From assembly GCF_035938995.1 (NCBI RefSeq), contig NZ_DASZGI010000106.1, forward strand, positions 1-47,995: a stretch of 47,995 nucleotides of DNA, in the 5' to 3' direction. The notes under the pieces were generated by a model, which ran no database searches, was not told the DNA's origin, and saw nothing but the letters and a program-made list of their open reading frames with translations. Made by a program: the position numbers and the translations under genes. This stretch comes from DASZGI01 sp035938995. Its GTDB lineage: Bacteria; Actinomycetota; Actinomycetes; Streptomycetales; Catenulisporaceae. Shown piece by piece: positions 1 to 7,727 of this stretch. The number at the start of each line of letters is the position of its first letter. Within the stretch, counting starts at the first letter, position 1.

Positions 1-133
1 TGCACAACCACTTCTGCAAAATCCAGACTGCCTCTTGCCTCCTGTTACCCCCGCACAGCATAGTGAGTGACGTGACGTCAGATCACCCCACCCCACGGCG
101 ACCCCACGTCACACCCCCCGAAAGGCCCACCCC

Positions 134-646
134 GTGACGACGGCGCCCGTGAGCGGAACCGCGACGGCCGAAGTGCTCGCGCCGCTCGGGCGGACCGAGG
201 GTGTCCACGAACATCTGCACAATGAACATTTGCACAGTGATTCCTTCGCGCTGCCCGCCCACGGCAGCAGCGTCGCGCAGGCCCGTCACCGGGTCGGCAA
301 GATCCTGGCCGGCTGGGACGTCCCCGAGGCGTTGCGCGACGACGTGGCGCTGATCCTCAGCGAACTGTTCACCAATGCTTTGATCCACACTGACAGCACG
401 CAGATCGTCTGCCGCTGCCTGGCCGCCCCGCACGCCGTGTACCTGTCGGTCACCGATCAGGGCGGCGGGCCCACCGGGCCGCGGATCCGCCGCCCCGACC
501 CCGCCGAGTGCGACGACGAACACGGCCGCGGTCTGCTGCTGGTCAGCGCGGTCGCCCACACCTGGGGCGTGGCCACCGATCCGGGCCACGGCCGCACGGT
601 CTGGGCGGTGCTGAGCCAGGACGGGAATTCCTACCCGGCCGGCTGA
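134..646 (+). CDS. RsbW-like ATP-binding anti-sigma regulator
   Basis: Small GHKL-fold (HATPase_c_2) protein of 170 residues, the class that acts as serine kinase/anti-sigma factor in actinobacterial partner switching. Visible motifs are the N-box (ALILSELFTNALIH, with E and N placed to hold Mg-ATP), the G1-like DQGGG, and the C-terminal HGRGLLLVSAVAHTWG followed by GRTVWAVL, the standard ending of this family. The first 45 residues are a non-conserved His-rich leader. GTG start with AAAGG about 8 nt upstream. It is solitary, with no sigma factor immediately adjacent, so its partner is unknown. A Gln/Pro-rich gene and an ECF sigma/anti-sigma pair follow. Confidence 0.85.
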   Translation: MTTAPVSGTATAEVLAPLGRTEGVHEHLHNEHLHSDSFALPAHGSSVAQARHRVGKILAGWDVPEALRDDVALILSELFTNALIHTDSTQIVCRCLAAPHAVYLSVTDQGGGPTGPRIRRPDPAECDDEHGRGLLLVSAVAHTWGVATDPGHGRTVWAVLSQDGNSYPAG

Positions 647-730
647 ACCGGTACGCGGAACCGTACGTGCATTCGCCTCAAGGAACGCCTTCGACTCGCG
701 GAGGACGGAGAGGGGCGACGGCGCACACCC

Positions 731-1534
731 ATGACGAGCATGCCCGATCTGAACATCACCGGGTCGCCGATCTACGAGGATCTGGTGGCCATGAGCGGTG
801 ACCCCTATCAACCTCCCGCGTACCAGCTACCTGACGTATACGGCGGCGGATACGTGGAGGCGACGCCCGCGTCGACCGGATCATTCCCCATGCCGGCCGC
901 GGGCCAGACCGCGTTCGCCATGCAGGCCGCACCGGAGGCGCTGGTCCAGTGGCTCGGGCAGTTCCTCGGTACCGGGAACTGGTTCGCGGTACTGATCTTC
1001 GGCGGCGGTGCGGCCGATCAATTCCAGCGGGGAATGGCGCCGGCGCATTACCAGGAACCGGGCTATTCCGGTTACGATGCGGCATCCCAGTACTCCCCCG
1101 AGCAGATTTACCAGGCATACCAGTGGTACGCGGCGCAGCAGCAGGCCCAGGCCGCGCTGGAGGCCCGTACTCCGGCGGCCCTGCCGCCCGCGCCCGAGGC
1201 CTATCCGGCCCCGACGCAGTACATCCAGCCGCAGCAGCAACCGCCGGCAGCGCTGCCCGCGCCGGCGATGCCGTTCGGCCAAATGCCACCGCAGATGCAG
1301 CCCGTGCCGCAGATGCAGCAAATGCAACAGATGCCGGTCGCGGCGGCGTACGGCGTCGACGCGACCACGCAGTTCAACGGACTCACCGACGACTGGGCCG
1401 ATTGGCTCGGCCGGGCGTCCCAGACCGTCAATCCCGAGATGCAGGAGGTCGGACCACCGGGCTACGAAGAGGAGCGACGCGGCGGAATCGGCGGCAGGTT
1501 CGGCGCGGCCTTGCGAGAGCTCCGTGGCAGATAG
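731..1534 (+). CDS. Gln/Pro-rich hypothetical protein
   Basis: A 267-residue protein of no family I recognise. The N-terminal 75 residues are Pro/Tyr/Gly-rich. A short, more hydrophobic stretch (EALVQWLGQFLGTGNWFAVLIFGGG) follows at about 77-100. Residues 130-215 are low-complexity Q/P/A/M (PQMQPVPQMQQMQQM), and the last 50 residues are acidic then basic. There is no signal peptide and no clear membrane span. Codon composition matches the neighbours, so it is probably real. It ends 37 nt before the chosen start of the ECF sigma gene and may be cotranscribed with it. ATG at 740 is an alternative start; neither has a strong ribosome-binding site at ideal distance. Confidence 0.7.
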   Translation: MTSMPDLNITGSPIYEDLVAMSGDPYQPPAYQLPDVYGGGYVEATPASTGSFPMPAAGQTAFAMQAAPEALVQWLGQFLGTGNWFAVLIFGGGAADQFQRGMAPAHYQEPGYSGYDAASQYSPEQIYQAYQWYAAQQQAQAALEARTPAALPPAPEAYPAPTQYIQPQQQPPAALPAPAMPFGQMPPQMQPVPQMQQMQQMPVAAAYGVDATTQFNGLTDDWADWLGRASQTVNPEMQEVGPPGYEEERRGGIGGRFGAALRELRGR

Positions 1535-1571
1535 CACATTACAGCGGCACTACCCACCCGGAGTTGATCTG

Positions 1572-2159
1572 TTGAACCGGTCTTTCGGCAGAACCCTGCC
1601 GACGAAGGCGGATCAGGCTCGGAAACCGGAGCGCACCAGCGAGGAACGGCTGCGCGCTCTCTATGCGGAGCACGCGGGCCCCTTGCTGGGCTACGCATTG
1701 CGGCTCCTGCACGGTGACCGGCCTGCCGCCGAGGACGTGGTCCAGGAAACACTGCTGCGCGCCTGGACGCATCCCGAGGCGATGGACCCCTCCCGCGGCT
1801 CGCCGCGCAACTGGCTGTTCACCGTGGCCCGGAATCTGGTCATCGACGCGATCCGGGCGCGCCGCACGCGTCCGGCGGAGGTCGGCGAGGCCCGGCTCGG
1901 CGAGGACTGGGCACAGTCGCTCGCGGACACCGGCGCCGACCCCTACGAGCGCAGCCTGGACGCCTGGGAGCTGGCCGAGGTCGTCTCGGTTCTGTCGCCC
2001 GAGCACCGGGCAGTACTCGTGGAGACGTATTACCACGGCGCGTCTGTGGCCCAAGCCGCCGAGAAGCTCGGCATACCGCCGGGTACCGTCAAGTCACGGA
2101 CTTACTATGCTTTGCGGGCCTTGCGGCTCGCCTGCGAGGAACGGGGGGTGACGCCGTGA
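1572..2159 (+). CDS. ECF-family RNA polymerase sigma factor
   Basis: Sigma-70 family ECF sigma factor of 195 residues. Region 2 spans LYAEHAGPLLGYALRLLHGD to NWLFTVARNLVIDAIR, including the EDVVQETLLRAW core. Region 4 is LSPEHRAVLVETYYHGASVAQAAEKLGIPPGTVKSR, a canonical HTH. It is followed with a GTGA overlap by a zinc-finger anti-sigma gene, the usual SigK/RskA-type arrangement. TTG 1572 is chosen because GGAG lies 8 nt upstream. The alternative GTG 1524 overlaps the preceding gene's stop but would add an N-terminal stretch containing a very rare TTA codon. An extracytoplasmic signal relayed through the anti-sigma is expected; its target promoters cannot be read here. Confidence 0.9.
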   Translation: MNRSFGRTLPTKADQARKPERTSEERLRALYAEHAGPLLGYALRLLHGDRPAAEDVVQETLLRAWTHPEAMDPSRGSPRNWLFTVARNLVIDAIRARRTRPAEVGEARLGEDWAQSLADTGADPYERSLDAWELAEVVSVLSPEHRAVLVETYYHGASVAQAAEKLGIPPGTVKSRTYYALRALRLACEERGVTP

Positions 2160-3016
2160 ACCGACACTCATCCGGCCCTGGCGCCGGCGGCGGACTGCCG
2201 CCCGGTCCGCCGGGCACCGACGCGGGCCTGTGCTCTCCTGAGCAGCGGGTCGCGCTGGGCTCCTACGCCCTCGGGGCGCTGGACCCGGTGGAGGCGGACC
2301 AGGTTCGACGGCACCTGCTCGAATGCCCGGCGTGCCGGGCCGAGTACCGGGAGCTGGCCGCGGTGCCGGCGCTGCTCGCGCGGATCACCGAGACCGAGAT
2401 GGCCTCGGGGCCGGTGCCCCCGGGCGACGAGTTGCTGAGCCGGCTGCTGGATCGGGCCGCGTCTCGCGAGAGCCCCGTGCCGGCCGCCGTGGAGAGCACC
2501 GGGTCGTTCGACGTCGTGGGCGCGGGCAGCCGTCTGCCAACCACGCACGGACGCCGTCGCGCCGCGGTACACCAGTCGTCCCGCACTCTCGTCGGGGCGC
2601 GCTCCGGCGGCGGGCTGCGGAAGCTGGGGCTCGTCTTCACCGGAGCCGGGCTCGCCGCAGCGGCGGTCATCGGCGTCTACGCGGCGGAGTCGGGCTCGGC
2701 GTCGACGCCGGGAAGCAAGACCATCAACGCGGCGAACAGGGCGATGGGCATCACCGGGTCGATCTCCTACAAGCCGACCGAGTGGGGCAGCTGGGTGCAG
2801 GTCACCATGCACAACGTGCCGCCCGGCGACGACTGCTCGCTGGTCGCCGTGGATTCCAAGGGCGACCGCGCGGTGGCCAGCTCGTGGTGGGCCCCGTCGA
2901 GCGGGACCGCGACCATCCCGGGCGGGGTGGCCATGGACACCAGCGACATCGTCAAGTTCCAGGTCGTCACCTCCACCGGGACGACGCTGTTGGACATCCC
3001 CGTGGCAAAGAGTTAG
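2156..3016 (+). CDS. Membrane zinc-finger anti-sigma factor (RskA-like)
   Basis: Single-pass anti-sigma factor of 286 residues. The cytoplasmic N-terminus holds the ZAS zinc motif H-x3-C-x2-C (His53, Cys57, Cys60 in RRHLLECPACRAEYREL). A Ser/Arg-rich linker leads to one transmembrane helix at about 158-178 (LGLVFTGAGLAAAAVIGVY). The roughly 100-residue outer domain, with the motif WVQVTMHNVPPGDDCSL, resembles the RskA C-terminal fold. The GTG start overlaps the sigma stop, so translation is coupled and stoichiometry with its partner sigma is likely. By family precedent the sigma is released by regulated proteolysis of this protein. It is terminated by a very strong hairpin 28 nt downstream. 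Confidence 0.9.
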   Translation: MNRHSSGPGAGGGLPPGPPGTDAGLCSPEQRVALGSYALGALDPVEADQVRRHLLECPACRAEYRELAAVPALLARITETEMASGPVPPGDELLSRLLDRAASRESPVPAAVESTGSFDVVGAGSRLPTTHGRRRAAVHQSSRTLVGARSGGGLRKLGLVFTGAGLAAAAVIGVYAAESGSASTPGSKTINAANRAMGITGSISYKPTEWGSWVQVTMHNVPPGDDCSLVAVDSKGDRAVASSWWAPSSGTATIPGGVAMDTSDIVKFQVVTSTGTTLLDIPVAKS

Positions 3017-3043
3017 GCGAAGACAGGAAAGCGCCCAGAAGAA

Positions 3044-3096
3044 GCGGTGAGGGCGGGTAATCCGGCTTAGTTAGCCGGATTACCCGCCCTCACCGC
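3044..3096. terminator. Perfect 24-bp hairpin terminator
   Basis: The arms 3044-3067 and 3073-3096 are perfectly complementary over 24 bp around a 5-nt loop. It lies 28 nt after the anti-sigma gene. No T-run follows, which is common for actinobacterial terminators. Perfect symmetry means it could act on either strand. Confidence 0.85.
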
Positions 3097-3351
3097 ATTG
3101 CGCTGTGGGTACGGCCTATGCCGCTCTACGGGTGATTCTTCTTCTTGAGGGTTACGGCGAATCGCTGCGGTCGTTGGAGCCTGGCACCGCGAGCCCTGAG
3201 AAGCCGCTACCGATGAGCGCTCTTTGGGTTAACCGTTCTCCGGGCTAGCCGGGACCGCCCGGCCGCCGCGGAACAGCACAGAGCCACGCGGAACGGCGAT
3301 GTGCACCGCTCCGCGTGGCTGCGCTGAATCAGCTGGTCCAGAAGGCTCGGA
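3097..3351. other. Intergenic region between convergent transcription units
   Basis: No supportable gene in this stretch. It separates the plus-strand sigma/anti-sigma unit from the minus-strand envelope genes, each with its own terminator-like hairpin. A putative reading frame at 3207-3446 is Arg/Pro-rich and is not credible. Confidence 0.5.
3282..3320 (-). terminator. Hairpin terminator downstream of Asn-rich protein gene
   Basis: Arms 3282-3292 and 3310-3320 pair over 11 bp (AGCCACGCGGA). After one mismatch a further 3 bp pair. The hairpin sits about 32 nt past the stop of the minus-strand gene ending at 3352, the right place for a terminator. Confidence 0.6.
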
Positions 3352-5346
3352 CTACCAGTGAACCTTCTTCGGTTGACGGGTCGTGGTGGCCGACGGCGTC
3401 GGGGTGGGCGTCGCGGTCGCCGCAGTGCCGTTCGCGCCGGTTGCATTCGCCACGCCGAGGTTCGGCGGGTTTTGGCCGAGCGGCACCATCACGGCGTTGG
3501 TGACGACGTTGCCGGTCATCGCCAACGCGATCGGGTTCGGCTTGTTGATCAGGTTCATGCAGCCGAGGTTGGTGAAGGACTGATTGGCCCGCATACCCAG
3601 GAAGGTGAACAGGTTCGAAGCCATCGCGGCGTCCACCGAGGGCGCGTTCATGAAGATGGCCTTGTCGTTGAACACCCGCGTGATTCCCGTCGGCGTGCCG
3701 AACAGGTTGTTGCAGTAGGTCGCGCCGCTGCCGTTGTCGCCGCCCTGACCGATGGGCAACTGGTTGACGCCGACCCGGTACAGGTTCGTCTTGGCGGCGT
3801 CCTGGTTCGCGTTGTTCAGCGTCATCGGGTCGTTGAGCGGCACGAGCGCGATCGGGGCCTGCTGGTTGGCGGCGGCCGACAGCTCGTCGAGCGGCAGTGC
3901 GCCCGAGGGCTGGTTGTCGCTGGACTGGTCCGGCACGGTGAACGGGGTGCAGCCGAGAGCGGGGTCGACGAACTTGTTCAGCAGCAGGTTGTCGCTGCCG
4001 TTGGCCAAGTCGGTCGCGTTCGGGAGCGCGGCCATGTTGGCGGCGTTCATCTGCGCGATCTGCCCGTTGGCGTTGGCGAGGTAGTGGGTGACCACGTTGT
4101 CACTCTGGTCCTGGTCCACCAGGCTGAAGTCACGGGTGGTCGGGCAGGGCATCCCGTCCTTCGCCGTGCCGACCGGCGGCACGGTGAGCATGCCGCCCTG
4201 GATCGCGGCGTTGGCCGACTGGAAGAACGCTGGGGCGTTGCAGTAGGCGAACTGGCCGAAGATCGAGGCGCCCATCCCGTTCACGCAGTTGCCCTGGTTC
4301 AGGGCGTTCGTGCCGTTGGCCGACTGGAGCGTCAGGTTCGTGCCGTTGAAGCCGAACCAGATTCCGACCGTCGACCCGGCCGGCACGTTCGCGGGCACCG
4401 TCGGCGCCGCGGGCTGCGTGCCCTGGTCGATCACCAGCGGATCGTAGAGCGTTATCTGGCCGTTGTTCACGACCGCGGCCTCCACGAACGCCGACTGGTT
4501 CGCGTTGGCCTCGTGGCACGCGCCCATCGCCGCGTTGGTCGCGGTCAGCTGATACGGGGTCGCGAGGCCCTGTGCGGACAGCGGGTTGGCCGGCACGATC
4601 AGGGTGCAGTTCGGGTTGGGGGTCGCGGCTGCGACTGCGGCCGGTGTGGTGGTCGTGTTGGCAGCCGCGGTCTTGGTCGGACAGGCCGCCGCGCTCGTGG
4701 TGGTACCGGCCGCGGCGGCGCTCGACGTCGCCGCGCCCATGCCGCCGTTGTTGGCAGCGCTGTTCGTGGCGGTGGCGCCGTTGTTCGTGGTGCCGTTGTT
4801 GCCGTTCGCGGCGGCGCTCGTGGTGACCGCCGCGCCGCCGTTGTTGTTCGCTGCGGCCGACGGGCTCTGCGAGTGTCGGTAGTGGTCCTGGACCGTCGTC
4901 AAGTGCTCTGCGTAGCCGCTCGAGTAGCCGTCGCCATAGCCGTTCGCAGCGTTGTTGGCGCCACCGGTGTTGTTGTTGGCGGCGCCACCGTTGTTCGCAG
5001 CGCCGCCGTTGTTGTTGTTCGCGGCACCACCGTTGTTGGCAGTGCCATTGTTCGCGGCGCCGGTGCCGTTCGTGCCCGCCGCAGCGCTCGTGTTCGCCGC
5101 GCCCATCGCGGAACTACTGACACACGCAGCTACCGCCGGCATCTGCTGTTGATGATGATGGAACGGCGACGCCATCGCGATCCCGACCCCCGCGATGACC
5201 ACGACCGGCATGGCGGCGAGGACCACGCCGAGCTTCCGGGTACGCCACCCGCGCAGTTCCTTGCGCGCGCGGGCCGACTCAGCCCTCGTGGGCCTGCGCA
5301 GCGGCTGCGGTTGCCGCCGGTCCCTGTGATGACTGGATGCGGACAC
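3352..5346 (-). CDS. Exported Asn/Ala/Gly-rich protein
   Basis: A 664-residue protein with an Arg-rich cytoplasmic N-terminus, one membrane/signal-anchor segment at about 39-59 (LGVVLAAMPVVVIAGVGIAMAS), then HHHQQQ. Residues about 78-235 are low-complexity Asn/Gly/Ala/Thr repeats (variants of NNGGAANN). The C-terminal 400 residues are a non-repetitive domain with several Cys residues in pairs likely to form disulfides, containing LVDQDQSDNVVTHYL, LVPLNDPMTLNN and CMNLINKPNPIAL. A Thr/Pro tail ends in QPKKVHW. I do not know an enzyme of this kind; an outer envelope structural or matrix role is inference. GTG start, AGGAG 6 nt upstream. It lies 9 nt after the next gene's stop and is probably cotranscribed with it. 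Confidence 0.8.
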   Translation of the reverse strand: MSASSHHRDRRQPQPLRRPTRAESARARKELRGWRTRKLGVVLAAMPVVVIAGVGIAMASPFHHHQQQMPAVAACVSSSAMGAANTSAAAGTNGTGAANNGTANNGGAANNNNGGAANNGGAANNNTGGANNAANGYGDGYSSGYAEHLTTVQDHYRHSQSPSAAANNNGGAAVTTSAAANGNNGTTNNGATATNSAANNGGMGAATSSAAAAGTTTSAAACPTKTAAANTTTTPAAVAAATPNPNCTLIVPANPLSAQGLATPYQLTATNAAMGACHEANANQSAFVEAAVVNNGQITLYDPLVIDQGTQPAAPTVPANVPAGSTVGIWFGFNGTNLTLQSANGTNALNQGNCVNGMGASIFGQFAYCNAPAFFQSANAAIQGGMLTVPPVGTAKDGMPCPTTRDFSLVDQDQSDNVVTHYLANANGQIAQMNAANMAALPNATDLANGSDNLLLNKFVDPALGCTPFTVPDQSSDNQPSGALPLDELSAAANQQAPIALVPLNDPMTLNNANQDAAKTNLYRVGVNQLPIGQGGDNGSGATYCNNLFGTPTGITRVFNDKAIFMNAPSVDAAMASNLFTFLGMRANQSFTNLGCMNLINKPNPIALAMTGNVVTNAVMVPLGQNPPNLGVANATGANGTAATATPTPTPSATTTRQPKKVHW

Positions 5347-5355
5347 TCGTGCTCC

Positions 5356-6150
5356 TTAAATGTGCGTACCGGGGGTATTGCGGCGACGGCGGAGCAACAG
5401 GAAGCCCACCACGCCGGTGATCACGATCGCCGCGGCGGCAGCCGCCGCGATAGGGGTGGTCATGTTCGACTGACCGGACCCCGCCAAGCCCACGCGGATG
5501 ATGCCGGTGCTGGTCACCGGCGGATCCGCGGCGTTCACCGACGACCCGGCAGCCGCCCCCGCTCCCGCGGTTGCCGACATGCCGGCGGACGCCGACGAAG
5601 CGGGCTTGGTGGGCTTCATCCCGCCGCCCATGGCCCCTGCTCCCGCATTCCCGAGCGACGCGGGCGACGAGGGGTAGTACTTGTGCGACATCCCGGAGGA
5701 CGGGGCGGTACTGGTCCACGACGAGCCGCCCGGCGTGGTCGCGGCCGGGGTCGAGGGCATCGTGCCACCACTACCGCCGGCGACGGTGATCACCACCATG
5801 GGGCTGCCGGGTCCGCACTTCGCGGCAACCTCGTATTGGCCGGAGCTGACGCCGTTGGCGATCGTGGCGCTGCCGGTGAAGTTCACCGAGCCCTGGCTCA
5901 CCGACGCCTGGCCGCCGTCGAACGCGGCGGAGAAGACACCGGTCATCGGGCTGCCGTTGTTCGGGCAGGTGCCCAGGATGCTGACGGTCTGCCCGGGCGA
6001 AACGGTGCCCGGGTTCACGATCAGCTGGCCGTACCCGGAACTGGCTGCGGCGGGCGCGGCCGACGCGAGCGCGCAGACGGACGCCGCGGCGAACATCACC
6101 GCGGCGCCCGTCAGGCCACGTGGGCGGGCTACTGGTCGGCGCACGAACAA
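5356..6150 (-). CDS. Secreted protein with C-terminal membrane anchor
   Basis: A 264-residue protein: Arg-rich start, hydrophobic signal peptide to about residue 37 (cleavage near AAPAAASS), a beta-rich domain of about 90 residues beginning GQLIVNPGTVSPGQTVSILGTC that looks Ig-like, a Pro/Ser/Gly/Thr linker, and a C-terminal helix (about 233-252) followed by RRRRN. This is a surface-anchored architecture without an LPxTG motif. The start codon is TTG with AAAGGG 5 nt upstream; GTG 6144 is an alternative. It is first gene of a two-gene unit with the Asn-rich exported protein (9-nt gap), so the two may work as a pair at the cell surface. Function is not recognised. Confidence 0.8.
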   Translation of the reverse strand: MFVRRPVARPRGLTGAAVMFAAASVCALASAAPAAASSGYGQLIVNPGTVSPGQTVSILGTCPNNGSPMTGVFSAAFDGGQASVSQGSVNFTGSATIANGVSSGQYEVAAKCGPGSPMVVITVAGGSGGTMPSTPAATTPGGSSWTSTAPSSGMSHKYYPSSPASLGNAGAGAMGGGMKPTKPASSASAGMSATAGAGAAAGSSVNAADPPVTSTGIIRVGLAGSGQSNMTTPIAAAAAAAIVITGVVGFLLLRRRRNTPGTHI

Positions 6151-6415
6151 TCACGCCCTTTCAGTTCTCTCCGGCGCCGGAGCCCTGATGGCTCAGCGCG
6201 CGTGACCGCTAGCACGGTGAACCCCGCCGGATCGGTTCAACCGGTCCGCGAATCGGTGCGCTGCCTGGACTCTCACGCCCTGTTACGCGCTTGAGACAGA
6301 ACTGGACGCTCCGATTTGAACCTTTCGCGGACGGCTCCCGTGAATGCGCCTTGACCGTCCAGGACGCGGAAGCCGGATATCCGGAAGATCGAGTCTCAAG
6401 GAGCGTTTCAGCGAG
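6151..6415. promoter_or_regulatory. Divergent promoter region for envelope genes
   Basis: This 265-nt spacer separates two divergently transcribed secreted-protein units. It contains an imperfect palindrome at 6230-6246 (GATCGGTT-c-AACCGGTC, one mismatch per arm) that could be an operator. No -10/-35 pair can be assigned with confidence. Confidence 0.35.
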
Positions 6416-7633
6416 ATGATGCAGAGAACGAAGGTTCGTCTCGGGATCGGAGCGATGACCGCCGTTGTACTGGTCGGCGGCGCGCTGACGACGGCCTACG
6501 CCTCGCCTTGGTCCCACAAGGGCGACAGCAGTAGCGGCTACCAATCCGCGGGCTACTACCAGAGCAACCAGTCGTGGATGCAGCAGAACGTCGTCACCGG
6601 AACCACGACCACCACGTCGCTGTCGTCGACTGTCCCGTCAAACGGGGACGTGAATCCATACGGCGTCGCCACGGTGCCGATGAACATGGGCTACCTGTAC
6701 AAGGGCGACGTGCTGGTCAGCAACTACAACAACAAGGCGAACACGCTGGGCACGGGCTCGACGATCGTCGAGATCAACCCGACCACCCACAAGACCCGGC
6801 TGTTCTCCTGGCTGACCAACTCCCGCATGCCCAGCGCCTGCCCGGGCGGTATCGGCCTGACCGACGGCCTCGTCGTGCTGAGGAACGGCTGGGTGATCGT
6901 CGCCAGCCTGCCCGCCTCCGACGGCACCTACGCCACAGCCAAGTCCGGCTGCCTGATCGTGCTCAACAGCTGGGGCAAGGCAGTGTCCGTCATCACCGGG
7001 CACGGCATCAACGGCCCTTGGGCGATGACCGCGGTCGACCACGGCAGCAGCGTGCAGATCTTCGTGGCCAACATCCTCAACGGGTGGAGCAGCTCGAGCG
7101 TCGGGCAGCAGGTCAACAAGGGCACGGTGGTCCGCCTCGACCTGTGGACCAGCCAGCGCTACTGGAACCTGGTCGGGGTCCACACCGTCGCCTCCGGGCT
7201 GCCCGAGATGTGGAGCAAGGACAACTTCGTCCAAGGCGTGACCGGCCTCGCCGTCTGGGGCAGCAACCTGTTCATCTCGGACAGCCTGTCCAACCGGATC
7301 GCGGTCGTCCACTGGGCCACCACCCGCTGGTCGAGCGGCGGCCTCGGCTTCACCCTCGCCGAAGGCGGCCTGCTGCAACAGCCGCTGGGCATCGTGATCC
7401 TGCCACGCAGCGCGGTCATCCTGATCGTCAACGGCAACAACGGCAACCTGATCGCGGTCAGTCAGACCGGCCGCGTGGTCCTGGTCAAGGCGCTCGACAC
7501 GACCGCCATGGCCGGCTCGATGCCGGGCGCGGGCACCCTGTTCGACCTCGCGGCCAGCTCCAACGGCCAGTGGGCCTACTACGTCGACGACAGCAGCAAC
7601 ACGCTTGGAGCGGTGGGTCCGCTGCGCGGCTGA
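6416..7633 (+). CDS. Secreted beta-propeller (NHL/SMP-30-like) protein
   Basis: A 405-residue exported protein. A signal peptide covers residues 1-30 (two positive residues, then GIGAMTAVVLVGGALTTAYAS). The mature part shows propeller-style repeats, each with a YxxDVLVSN, WVIVASLP, VFVANILNG, LFISDSLSNRIAVV or LIVNGNNGNLIAVS type strand, which fits a six-bladed NHL/SMP-30-like fold. No catalytic residues can be named. A binding or scaffold role on the cell surface is inference. ATG 6416 is preferred over upstream in-frame codons because the signal peptide begins there and CAAGGAG lies upstream. A Ser/Thr kinase gene follows after 94 nt on the same strand. Confidence 0.8.
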   Translation: MMQRTKVRLGIGAMTAVVLVGGALTTAYASPWSHKGDSSSGYQSAGYYQSNQSWMQQNVVTGTTTTTSLSSTVPSNGDVNPYGVATVPMNMGYLYKGDVLVSNYNNKANTLGTGSTIVEINPTTHKTRLFSWLTNSRMPSACPGGIGLTDGLVVLRNGWVIVASLPASDGTYATAKSGCLIVLNSWGKAVSVITGHGINGPWAMTAVDHGSSVQIFVANILNGWSSSSVGQQVNKGTVVRLDLWTSQRYWNLVGVHTVASGLPEMWSKDNFVQGVTGLAVWGSNLFISDSLSNRIAVVHWATTRWSSGGLGFTLAEGGLLQQPLGIVILPRSAVILIVNGNNGNLIAVSQTGRVVLVKALDTTAMAGSMPGAGTLFDLAASSNGQWAYYVDDSSNTLGAVGPLRG

Positions 7634-7727
7634 GGCCACGCCGGACCGCTCCACCACCTGTCCCGCGCCGGACCGCACCCCGGCGCGGGACGCACTCTGA
7701 ATCCAGGTTGATCCAGGGGGATCGCAC

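Noticed and set aside
1524..1571. Longer start (GTG 1524) for the ECF sigma factor
   Set aside because: Would add a non-conserved leader with a TTA codon and has a poor ribosome-binding site; TTG 1572 has GGAG at 8 nt. Not fully excluded.
3358..6294. 978-codon open frame on the plus strand
   Set aside because: Antisense to the two secreted-protein genes; very high Arg/Val/Gly content without domains.
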